This document shows positions 17,833 through 26,400 of a stretch of 64,000 nt of DNA, piece by piece. The notes below the pieces were generated by a model that saw only the letters and a list, made by a program, of their open reading frames with translations, did no database searches and was not told the origin of the DNA. The translations under genes and the position numbers were made by a program. Origin of the DNA: Methylobacter sp. KS41 (GTDB lineage: Bacteria; Pseudomonadota; Gammaproteobacteria; Methylococcales; Methylomonadaceae); contig PHSP01000001.1 of NCBI GenBank assembly GCA_002862125.1, positions 806,001 through 870,000 of the forward strand. Reading direction: 5' to 3'. Positions within the stretch are counted from its first letter, which is position 1. Each line of letters begins with the position of its first letter.

Positions 17833-18227
17833 GGCGCAGCTAACGTTGACCCAGTAGACACATCAACTGCAACAACAGCAATTCAATCAAAACCTGTATC
17901 TGCAGCGTTCGTTTTTGCACCAGATCATAACGCCCCTGACACATTTGACCGTACCGGTGTCGACGAAAATGTCGAACAAGCTGCGGAGCATTTCGACAAT
18001 TTTGCAATGCAAATGCCTGGTGTCATAGGCAAAAAACTTCAATCTGTGATGAAACACGGATCTAAAGCTATCCTGATGCCAGACTCTGAAACTAAAGCGG
18101 CCGAAGAAAAAATGATCGGTTCTTTGGTAAGTGGTCTAAGAAGCATCGGCGACGCAATGGCGGCAGACATGGTTCGGTCTGCTCACGACGCTCGCGGATA
18201 AGGAACTTGCTTGACGCAGACTGGTCA

Positions 18228-18475
18228 TCTCTAATGCTTGGGGATAACAGAGACGAAAAGCAAAGCAGTAACTGGATGATGAAACTATGCCTTATATGCT
18301 TGGGGCTGAATTAAGAATCCGGCGTTCGAAAAAGCCGAAATAAGCTCTTATATGCTTGGGGGCACATCAAGGCGAAAAAGCAGGAAATGATGCTTTAATG
18401 CATGGAGGCAAAGTTTCCTGTTTGCAAGTCGACAGACTCAAAGGCCGCTCTTATATGCTTGGGAGTGGCCTTTGT
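18228..18475 (+). ncRNA. Candidate structured RNA: five hairpins with a conserved loop
   Basis: The motif TTATATGCTTGG, or a close variant, occurs five times, with ATGC at 18234, 18296, 18352, 18398 and 18455. In each case short flanking arms can pair: TCTC/GGGA, GCC/GGC, GCTC/GGGC, TGCT/GGCA and, in the last copy, AAAGGCCGCTC/GAGTGGCCTTT (11 bp). The loop is constant while the stems change together, as expected for a structured RNA. A second box, CGAAAA(A)GC, follows the first three units. The last long hairpin ends in TTT and may terminate the transcript. There is no open frame of note. The function is unknown. Confidence 0.45.
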
Positions 18476-18568
18476 CATTTCTGGATATTAACAATCATCT
18501 AAAATTTCACTTCAAAATCAAAAAAAGCTAAACTAGGATCCTCTATTTTTTTTCATTGGAATTCGAAT

Positions 18569-18817
18569 ATGCACTCGGCTTATTTAGAGCGCCACGATTC
18601 TCCTGAGAATATGCACCGTTTTTACAAACTGACTGTTTCGCCTGGAATATTCGGCGATTGGTCACTTGTGCGCGAATGGGGAAGAATTGGATCGCCTGGA
18701 ACTCTTAGAAAAGAATGGCACTCTTCGCCAGAAGAAGCTCGTCTTTCTGGATTTAAAATCCAAACCGCCAAACAAAAAAAAGGCTATCAGGTATTATCTT
18801 CTTTCGAAGATCGATAA
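18569..18817 (+). CDS. WGR-domain protein, 82 aa
   Basis: The whole protein is one WGR domain: F-Y-K-L-T-V near residue 17, G-D-W-S-L-V-R-E-W-G-R-I-G-S-P-G in the centre, and a basic K-Q-K-K-G-Y end. WGR domains occur in PARP enzymes and in short bacterial proteins, where they are presumed to bind nucleic acids. The ribosome binding site is weak (GGAATTCGAAT). It lies between the candidate hairpin RNA and a broken tnpB gene. Confidence 0.75.
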   Translation: MHSAYLERHDSPENMHRFYKLTVSPGIFGDWSLVREWGRIGSPGTLRKEWHSSPEEARLSGFKIQTAKQKKGYQVLSSFEDR

Positions 18818-18907
18818 AAAGATGCTGCATTATTTAATACCGCAATAGGGAAGGAAGCCGAACTCTCACACATACAAAAGTTGTGCATATGATATTGACT
18901 AGGGATC

Positions 18908-19467
18908 ATGAGCCGCAAACATAAGTTCAGCAACAACTGGAAAAAAGCGAAAGCCAACGTCCAAAAAATCCATGCCCGTATCAGCAATACCCGCCGCGAC
19001 TACCTGCACAAAGCCACGACCACGATCAGCAAAAACCACGCGATGGTGTGTATCGAGGATTTGCAGGTTCGGAATCTATCCAAGTCAGCGGCAGGCACCA
19101 CCTAAACACCGGGTAAAAACGTTCGAGCCAAATCCGGCCTGAACAAAGCCATCCTCGATCAAGGCTGGTTCGAGTTCCGCCGCCAGTTGGACTACAAACT
19201 AGCTTGGAATGGCGGTCAGCTCGTTGCCGTATCACCAGAAACACCAGCCGGACGTGTCCTTGCTGCGGCCATGTCGTCAAAGATAACCGGCTAAGCCAAG
19301 CCCGGTTCGCGTGTGTGGCGTGCGGTTTCGAGGAAAATGCCGATCTGGTCGGTGCTATCAATGTTTTATGGGCGGGACACGCCCGGTTAGCTTGCGCAGA
19401 TACTTCGCCTGTTGTTGGGGCGTCGGGCCAAGAACCCACCGATGTGACTCAGGCTATTGCTACCTGA
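18908..19467 (+). pseudogene. tnpB: Degenerate tnpB of a second IS200/IS605-type element
   Basis: The reading frame resembles the C-terminal two thirds of TnpB. It contains V-Q-K-I-H-A-R-I-S-N-T-R, a canonical V-C-I-E-D-L-Q-V block with the RuvC-II Glu, and L-D-Q-G-W-F-E-F-R. After a frame change it continues as S-R-T-C-P-C-C-G-H with C-V-A-C-G and D-L-V-G-A-I-N-V-L. It is broken by an in-frame TAA at 19103 and a frameshift near 19235, and the N-terminal part is missing. Its E-D-L motif places it in a different TnpB branch from the intact copy at 16712. Confidence 0.8.
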
Positions 19468-19469
19468 GC

Positions 19470-19510
19470 GCCGTAGGAATCACCGTCCTTTAGGGCGGCG
19501 AGGATGTCAA
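19470..19510 (+). mobile_element. Right end of the degenerate IS605-type element
   Basis: An imperfect hairpin (CACCGTCCTTTAGGGCGGCG) followed by GAGGATGTCAA matches the right end of the element at 17832, including the terminal TCAA. Confidence 0.6.
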
Positions 19511-19593
19511 ATCAAAAAATACTCAAACCCTGTTGCATTCTTAATAACCCGTGTTAGCTTTTGAGATAATCCCAAAAAGAATCCGAGGTTTCT

Positions 19594-20337
19594 ATGTTTT
19601 CTAAAATGAATGCACTCATCTTGCTGGTTTTCCTGCCAGCCTGCGCTCACGTCCAAACCGGCATGATTGACCAGGCCCTGCAGCCAATGGCACCCAATAT
19701 AGTTGTTGTTAGCCAACCGGTCGGCAAAGGCTATTATGCGGTTGTCGAAAAGATTGACGGCCGGTGGCGCCTTGTTTCATCTCTGCAGACAGCACCAATT
19801 TCCCGCCGTGACAACGATCAGCAGGAGATATTATTTGTTAACCATGGCTTGCGCAGTATTTCACCAAGCTTCGATCCGCGAGTAAATACAGGGGAATCAA
19901 CCGAATGCACCCCGTACATCCAAGACGACAGAGTTTACGGGTTGTGCAACAGTTACTTTGGGATGTCGGATGTTGGAACAAGCATTGGCAGAAATATCGT
20001 TTCTTGTGCTCTCACGTTATGTTTGGCTGCCGGCACGCGCGATATTCTTGATCACGAAAAAGTTCAGGAAGTGGTCATTGAAAGTGACTTGCTCAATATC
20101 GTCAAAAAAAGAATTGCCGCTGAAGACCGTAGCGAATATTTAGCGATGTTTTCAAATGCGTTAAAGAGTAATGATGCAGGTCAACTTGATATGTTTATTA
20201 ATCGTTATCGGAATAATGATCCGAATGATTTGGTCCCACAAGCCGTGGACAGGATTAGGGCGATTAAAGAAACCGAAGCCATGTATTCCAAGCTTACGAG
20301 CGAAATAGATCATGCAAAGGAAAAGCCTAATAAGTAA
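19594..20337 (+). CDS. Putative lipoprotein, 247 aa
   Basis: The start follows CCGAGGTTTCT. The N-terminus is a lipoprotein signal (ALILLVFLPAC, lipidated Cys17), so the protein is probably anchored in the envelope. The mature part has a short beta-rich region (GKGYYAVVEKIDGRWRLVSS), a central C-T-P-Y/G-L-C-N-S-Y region and a helical, charged C-terminus from about residue 160. The C-terminal F-I-N-R-Y-R-N-N-D-P pattern resembles short helical repeats found in other bacterial envelope proteins. No named family is recognised. Confidence 0.65.
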   Translation: MFSKMNALILLVFLPACAHVQTGMIDQALQPMAPNIVVVSQPVGKGYYAVVEKIDGRWRLVSSLQTAPISRRDNDQQEILFVNHGLRSISPSFDPRVNTGESTECTPYIQDDRVYGLCNSYFGMSDVGTSIGRNIVSCALTLCLAAGTRDILDHEKVQEVVIESDLLNIVKKRIAAEDRSEYLAMFSNALKSNDAGQLDMFINRYRNNDPNDLVPQAVDRIRAIKETEAMYSKLTSEIDHAKEKPNK

Positions 20338-20360
20338 CTTACTCTCACCACTAAGCCACT

Positions 20361-21458
20361 TCAATCAGCGTACCAAGCCTTTCGTATTTCAATCGCCCAC
20401 CGCTCGATTTGGTCGGTGTCGGGTTCATCCCGTAATCGACTGGCAGAAAAACCTTCATCAATTTGTCTCAGTTCCTGAGCGGCTTTAGCCATTAAGTCCT
20501 CATAAACAAAATGACCGGATTTAATCTCCAGCAATTCTTCCCGATCCGGACGACGCACCAAAGGCCGGCCTGTCTCAGCAATTTCTTTAGCCATCCGCAA
20601 CAACCGAAAGGTATGCATCATATTTTTGGCGTCGTAACCGCCGCCATGCTCCAGGGTACCTTGGTAACGTTCCTGGTTCCGTGACTGTTCCCAGTTCCGG
20701 TATTCATGATAATCGCGCAAGCGCCGGGAAAACTCATCCTTATTGAACACCAGCCAGGCTCTTGGCTGCATCCCTTTCGGAATCGAAGATAAACACACGT
20801 CTTGTGAGGGTTGTGATAACCCATGAATGGCATCCGAACGAAACAATCCTTTAAAACGGGCTTCAGCATTATCGCAATCATCGGCATAAAACAGCGCGTA
20901 ACCATCACGCACATGCGGCAATGCCGTCAATCCGCAACGATCGGCGACCATTTGATGTCCGGCAAGCCATTCTTCTGCCGGAATCGTTTGGCTCCCTTCA
21001 ACGATTCGGCAACAATCAATTGGGCGGGGTAGAACATCGGCCACAGGATTGAAAATCTTTTTATTCAAACCTTTGGCTCGCTTGACCTGGCTTAATGCGT
21101 AACCGGCAAAGCTGTCCCGGCATAATCGTGACAAGATATATTCAGGCGTGATTCGTTCCATCAATGGATGCTGAAAAACAATCGTGTCCTTGGGTGCAAA
21201 CAGCAGCTCGATACTGGACGGATTGTTCTTGGCTAACAATTTGAGATATTTGCCCAACTCATAATACACATGATCATTGCGTTCACTGCTTACTTGCTCG
21301 ATAGTGCTAAACCCGAAGTACAGATCCTGCGGCAGTATAAATACGCCGCGCATGTCCGTGTCGGATTCCGGTGTGTCCAAACCATAGGCTCGGCTGCCAC
21401 TCACCGTTTCCAGTAAGATTAGATTTTGCTGTTTAAGATCAGCTATGCTCAAATTCAT
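20361..21458 (-). CDS. COG3541-type (YcgL/RlaP-like) nucleotidyltransferase, long form
   Basis: The N-terminal domain has the DNA-polymerase-beta-type nucleotidyltransferase signature G-S-R-A-Y-G-L followed by S-D-T-D-M-R-G. The rest of the 365 residues is helical, with E-W-L-A-G-H-Q and a central R-D-Y-H-E-Y-R-N-W segment. COG3541 proteins are predicted nucleotidyltransferases, some linked to RNA repair (RlaP); their substrates are mostly unknown. A shorter protein of the same family lies directly upstream (21501-22334) with a 42-base gap, so the two are probably co-transcribed. Confidence 0.75.
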   Translation of the reverse strand: MNLSIADLKQQNLILLETVSGSRAYGLDTPESDTDMRGVFILPQDLYFGFSTIEQVSSERNDHVYYELGKYLKLLAKNNPSSIELLFAPKDTIVFQHPLMERITPEYILSRLCRDSFAGYALSQVKRAKGLNKKIFNPVADVLPRPIDCCRIVEGSQTIPAEEWLAGHQMVADRCGLTALPHVRDGYALFYADDCDNAEARFKGLFRSDAIHGLSQPSQDVCLSSIPKGMQPRAWLVFNKDEFSRRLRDYHEYRNWEQSRNQERYQGTLEHGGGYDAKNMMHTFRLLRMAKEIAETGRPLVRRPDREELLEIKSGHFVYEDLMAKAAQELRQIDEGFSASRLRDEPDTDQIERWAIEIRKAWYAD

Positions 21459-21500
21459 AGGGTTTAAATTGTGTGATTCCCGTTGCCGATAGGCTGGTAC

Positions 21501-22334
21501 TTACAAACCAAGACACTGCTGAAACAACCTGTCCAAATTGGCCGTATCGCCATTTCCTGTCGGCAACATTTTTGCCGATCCTTGCAGGCGAGTCAGTTCA
21601 GTCGTCAAAAAGTCATCAATCATGGCAATACGGGCAATTGGAATCTGCTCATCAATATGCTGTTTACGTTCCTGTAAGTTGACTATGCAGCTCTTGATTT
21701 CTGGTTGATCATCCAGCAACTGCAACAGCAAGGCTAATTCCATCGGTGGAATCGTAAGATAACGCTCTATCCAGGAAGCCGCTAATAAAGGCCGGAGCAT
21801 ATAGAAATATTTTTTGATTTTTACGCGTGGGCCGCTTAACGCCTGATTCATGGTATTGCGACATAAAGACAGATAATGATGGCATGCCGCAATCGGCGAA
21901 TAAAAAGGATCGAATACACTACGTAATTCTCGAAAGTGCTGAGTCTGTTCAGCTTGGTAGCAAACGGGTGATTGAAGCCATTCCCATATGACGGGATTTG
22001 ATTTACGCAGCAGGCGCAATGTTTTGCGCAAATCCCAGCCACCTAAATCCAGCAAACCTGCTGAACTCTCTTCTAGCGGTAAGTCAATCACATCCCGGTA
22101 TTCTTCCAGTGTCAAATACCAGTTCCAAGGATGCACATAAACAAACCGCACATCGTAATCACTATCCGGTGATGGAAACCCCCAAGCCCGACTGCCCGAT
22201 TCGCAGGCATAGATGATTTTAACTTGATGCTCGCTTGCAACTGATGCCATACGTGTTTCAATCAGGGTTCGAGCTTTGGGGACTATTATTTCGTTTATCG
22301 ACATATAACCTTGTAATTGTTTTTGGAATTTCAT
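21501..22334 (-). CDS. COG3541-type nucleotidyltransferase, short form
   Basis: The 277-residue frame contains C-E-S-G-S-R-A-W-G-F and P-D-S-D-Y-D-V-R, the G-S-x-x-x-G and D-x-D motifs of the nucleotidyltransferase fold, then a helical C-terminal domain. Two starts are possible: 22334 (MKFQKQ), whose ATG overlaps the stop of an upstream 25-codon reading frame (ATGA), or 22304 (MSINEII), which follows ACAAGGTTAT and matches the usual start of the family better. The upstream frame (22332-22409, ending R-Q-Q-L-R-Y-G) looks like the tail of a gene destroyed by the neighbouring intron remnant. Together with the longer gene downstream it forms a two-gene unit. Confidence 0.75.
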   Translation of the reverse strand: MKFQKQLQGYMSINEIIVPKARTLIETRMASVASEHQVKIIYACESGSRAWGFPSPDSDYDVRFVYVHPWNWYLTLEEYRDVIDLPLEESSAGLLDLGGWDLRKTLRLLRKSNPVIWEWLQSPVCYQAEQTQHFRELRSVFDPFYSPIAACHHYLSLCRNTMNQALSGPRVKIKKYFYMLRPLLAASWIERYLTIPPMELALLLQLLDDQPEIKSCIVNLQERKQHIDEQIPIARIAMIDDFLTTELTRLQGSAKMLPTGNGDTANLDRLFQQCLGL

Positions 22335-22509
22335 CCGTACCTAAGTTGTTGCCGAAAAATTTGTCGTTTATCTTCACTTTCAATAGTGGCAACCATAGCC
22401 TTTGCCATTATTAGATCCCTCTGTCTCTGTTTGTAAGTTTTTTTTGTTCTGATCAAGGATGCCAAGCCGCCGGTTTGCCTGCGGCACACTTCGAGGCTTG
22501 CTCAGCGTT

Positions 22510-22954
22510 CACTCACGGTCGAGTAGCGCTGGGGAGTCACACCCCCACGCCCTCCCGCAACGGTACGTGAATCTCTCAATTCATACCGCTCCTATTGTCC
22601 AGTCGTCGGTTGAAGAATAATTTGCTAATGAGCAAAAAGCCTGGGCTAACGCTGGGCTACTCCTTTAATCCATGCCCGCGCTTTGCTATGGCTCACCTTC
22701 AACCGCCTGTATTTGCGTTTCGCCCAACGTACCAGAGCGTAATCAAGTTGCCCGAGAACCGGAGCCAGCAACGATTTATAGTACTGTCCATAGTAATTGA
22801 TCCAACACTCACTGGATCGCCTAAAGCGACTCCTTACATCGGGGGCTTCAGCTATTTTGTTACCTCCATAACTGCCCTGATTGCTTCCGGCCGGAGCGAT
22901 TTAGCCGGGTGGGACTTTCACCCACTGGAAAAGCGCCGCCTTATCACGGCGCAC
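22510..22954 (-). mobile_element. Internally deleted group II intron remnant
   Basis: On the minus strand a GTGCGCC start (22954) and the domain I-like sequence GGGTGAAAGTCCCACCCGGC are followed directly by the C-terminal end of an intron-encoded maturase. That end reads C-W-I-N-Y-Y-G-Q-Y-Y-K-S-L-L-A-P and R-K-Y-R-R-L-K, then a stop replacing the usual run into P-R-L-F-A-H. Downstream lies a domain V-like hairpin (GAGCGGTATGAATTGAGAGATTCACGTACC) and a G-rich domain VI. The reverse transcriptase core is deleted, so the element is dead. End points are approximate. Confidence 0.75.
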
Positions 22955-23403
22955 GCCAGGAAGAGACAGACATTGGTTTACAGTGAACGGCTGGTTTTCT
23001 TGGAAGCGGTCATTCGAATCGAAACGAAACGAAAAGTTCATCAGTTTACGCCATTTTGAGTCAAAACCGTCTACTTACAATCCATAGAAACCTAATGTAT
23101 AAAGGCTTTTGGCGATTTGATTTGAGTTACAAGTTCTCTCGATCAAAGGTGAGTATTATCATCACATTCTGCTGGATGGTTATGCTAAGTGTGTTTGTTG
23201 AAGATTGGTTTTTTTCAAAAAAAAACCGGATAATTGATTTGGAGCTGTGGTTAATGGTTTGATTCTGCCGAAATACTTGGACACTCAAATTGATATTTTT
23301 AGAGGGACAGCGAATTTTGGTTTTGTTCTGTCAAACGGCGTTGTAAGCTTTGACTATAATGCGGAATATCAAGTATCACGAATAAACAAAATGGAGTAAG
23401 GAT
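22955..23403. other. Intergenic region before the NERD-kinase-helicase operon
   Basis: About 450 bases without a convincing gene. A 68-codon frame from 23056 has no ribosome binding site and unusual composition, and is rejected. Composition becomes AT-rich toward the operon. No promoter could be fixed with confidence. Confidence 0.5.
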
Positions 23404-26400
23404 TTGGAAATTAAAATTTGGGATGGGGGCTTACAAGCCCAGGAAATAGATGCTATCGAAAAAATAAAGAAAGCATTTTCCCCTTCTCCATTGCCGAATA
23501 ATAAAGGAAAATCTATGTTTCCCTGGAAGGGTTATGCAGGCTTTCGTTTTGTTGATAGTACAGGGTATGAAGGTGAGTTTGACCTAGTCATTGTAACGCA
23601 CTGTAATGTGTTGATTATTGAGCTAAAGGACTGGAATAATGGAGATGTAAGGTCAGAAGGAGAAAAGTGGTATAAAAATAGTTATTTAATGGGACGATCC
23701 CCAGTTAGTGTTACGCGCAATAAAAAATTTCAACTGGACAATAAGCTAAAGCCATTAAAGCATAAGTTTACCAATAAGGGATATTCACCTTTTGTGCATT
23801 TTTTTGTGGTGATGACTGGAAATTCAGACTTTCAAAAGCTATCAGAGGCTGAACTTCATCATACTTTGGGTTTAGATGAATTTCTTAAGCTTGCCGATAA
23901 AAATAAATTTAACGCTAAATTTAAACCTCACCCTGATGCGCAGGTACTTAACCAAGACTTTGATCTATTTGATGCGTTATTTCTAGGAAAATATACCGCA
24001 CCTAAACAAATTAGGGTAGATGGATACAAAGCTAACGAGCTTATTTTTGAGCATCCGAAAAAGGTTTATAAAGAGTATCAAGCAGTCTCTGAGGTGTCCA
24101 AACAGGATGAAGCATTACTCAGAATATGGAATTTCAATAAATTAGAAGGGGTAAAGGCTAATACTTCTGATGGGAGATTTGAAATTGTCTCTCGTGAACG
24201 TGAAGTCCTGCAATTTATAAAGCATCACAATCATGATTTGTATAAGCATTGTCTTCGCTCCCTTACGAGTGTGCAAAAAGATGATGTAACAGTCGAATAT
24301 AGTGAGGTCTATGAGCTTCCACCAAGTCATGTCAGATTTAATGAGTTTATCGGAAAATATGGTCCAAATTTTTCGGATATTGACAGAATCAATCTCGTAA
24401 AACTATTAATTGCTAAGTTTGCAGATCTTCATGAAATTAAGGTTGCACACAGGGATATTGGCGATCATAGCTTATGGATTTCTCCTGCCAAAGAAGTGGC
24501 ACTTTCAAACTTTATTTCAGCTTATCATCAACCCGCTGGAACGGTGGGTGATTATCGTAAATTTCTATCTGTTAATAATGGACTTGGAATAGAGCATCAA
24601 CAACCTAAGGACAAAGTTACTCCTTACCAGGAAGATATTCGTGCTTTAGGTTTGATTTCTTGGCACATACTTTCAGATCAACGTATTTCAAGGAAAAGCT
24701 TGGATACAGTTACTGAGCAGTTGAGAAAATGTGATCTTTGGTATGTACCAGTACTACTGTCTGCGATCGAGAAGCAATTATATTCTAATGCTAGTGAGAT
24801 GTTTGAAGCATTAAAGCGGGCAGAACCAACTAGAGATGGGGTTTTTGCTTTTGATGATGCTGAACTTGAATCATACCAACGTACTATCAATCATTCTCGA
24901 CAGTTTAGGGAGGATGGGCAATTTATTGTCGAAACAGATGAAAAAGAAGTTTATTTATCAAATGGGCAATTAGTAAAAGCATGGCTAAATGTAAGTCCAT
25001 CAAAAGATGATCCTGCTTTAGGATATAAAGTTCTGCATTTCTTACGACAGATCGAAAAAATCCGCTCAGTGGCTCCGGATTACCTCCCTAACATCCATGA
25101 ATTTGGCATCGCGACTAAGTCATCAAGCTTATTTCTCGTAACAGATAAAGCAGAAGGAGATCAGTGGGGGCATTTATCACTAAATGATGAAGAAAGACTT
25201 CTACTTATTGAACGACTTATTGCTGTTATTGAGCATTTGCATGGATTGGGAATGGCTCATGGTGATTTACACCCCGAAAATATTATCGTCAACCCAGTAG
25301 ATGATGATTTTCGTATTACGCTGATAGATATACCTGATTTTTCGGCTGATCTAGACGAGGTAAAAAATCATCGTTACAGCCCAGATAATATTGATAGTTG
25401 TACCACTTTCGAACGTGATATTTTTGCTGTGATGCGTTTGAGCATTGAATTACTAGGTATAGAGTGGGGTGAGCCATCACTAGAATATCCTCTTATTGCT
25501 GAAGCGATTCAACAAGAGCTTTCTGATACGTTGTATGGCTTTAAAGATTTAGCAAGATTTAGAAAATCATTCAAAGAACCTTATGTAGACTCTACATCCT
25601 CAGTCGATATTAGTATTCGTGGAGATTTCGCCCCTATTACTATTTATCCTGATAATGGGCACCTGTATTTACAAATTGAAAAAAGTAACAAAAAAGAGAC
25701 GGATGTTCGTGTTCGAATAATGGGCATCGGTGGGAGTGTTGATTTAATTTATAGCTCTTCTGAAAAAGGATTTATAGTCGGTTTTCCGCCAAGAATTCGC
25801 GACTCTATCAGCGTTAGAGATGCAGAGAGTAGTCAACTAGAGCTGGATTTTCCGATACAAATATCTCCTAATTCAATATTCAATTCGACTAATTTATCAA
25901 AAAAATTACTCGGTAATGAGGCTTTTTTCAGAGCGGTGGAATTAGTTCTTAATCCAGAGAAAAAATTAATGTCTGATGCTCTAACAGAGCAGTTGAAGCA
26001 GGCATTCGCAGAATTAGAAAGTAAACCTGATTTTGACCAAGCAAATGATCTCGAAATTAGCGCATCTAAACTTTGGCAGGCGATATTAGATACAGAAATA
26101 GAGTCACACCCATCTATTGAAGTCACTGGAGATATAGTCGAAGTTCAAGACAACTATAACGAACTAATTATTCCCTATCACTCGGATATTGATGTTTTGG
26201 GTGAATTTGATAAGTCTGATTGTATTGAAGTATTCAAACAAGATGGGGAGAGGGAAGTTCTTCTTGGTGAAGTTGTTTTAAAACGGTCTTCATTAAATGA
26301 AGTTCGCGTAACAAAAATAAGACAACAAATCCGTAACATCAAAGATGGGGAAGCAGTGTTTTTTAGAACGAAGCAAGATCAAGCTTCATTCGCTAAACGT

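Larger units (their letters stand above)
16520..18201 (+). pseudogene. Secreted-protein paralogue split by a TnpB element
   Basis: The left part starts at 16520 and encodes a signal peptide (MRESNLGILLAVVHLGCFT). The right part, from 17833 to 18201, begins GAANVDPVDTS and contains F-D-N-F-A-M-Q-M-P, A-A-E-E-K-M and L-R-S-I-G-D-A-M, closely matching the intact gene at 12308. Joining 16576 to 17833 (or 16575 to 17832) restores one uninterrupted frame of roughly 140 codons, close to the 159 of the paralogue. The insertion is therefore best read as an interruption of a formerly intact gene. Precise excision would restore it. Confidence 0.7.

Noticed and set aside
18228-18475. CRISPR array
   Set aside because: Repeats are only about 12-14 bases, imperfect and irregularly spaced, with no cas genes nearby; hairpin loops fit better.
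18228-18817. Type III toxin-antitoxin system (repeat RNA followed by a small toxin gene)
   Set aside because: The gene after the repeats encodes a WGR domain, not a ToxN-like nuclease, and the repeats are not tandem 30-40-base units.
22595-23059. Plus-strand frame of 154 codons
   Set aside because: It lies antisense to the group II intron remnant, whose maturase C-terminus reads clearly on the other strand.
23056-23262. 68-codon plus-strand frame upstream of the defence operon
   Set aside because: No ribosome binding site for its ATG codons and no recognisable feature.
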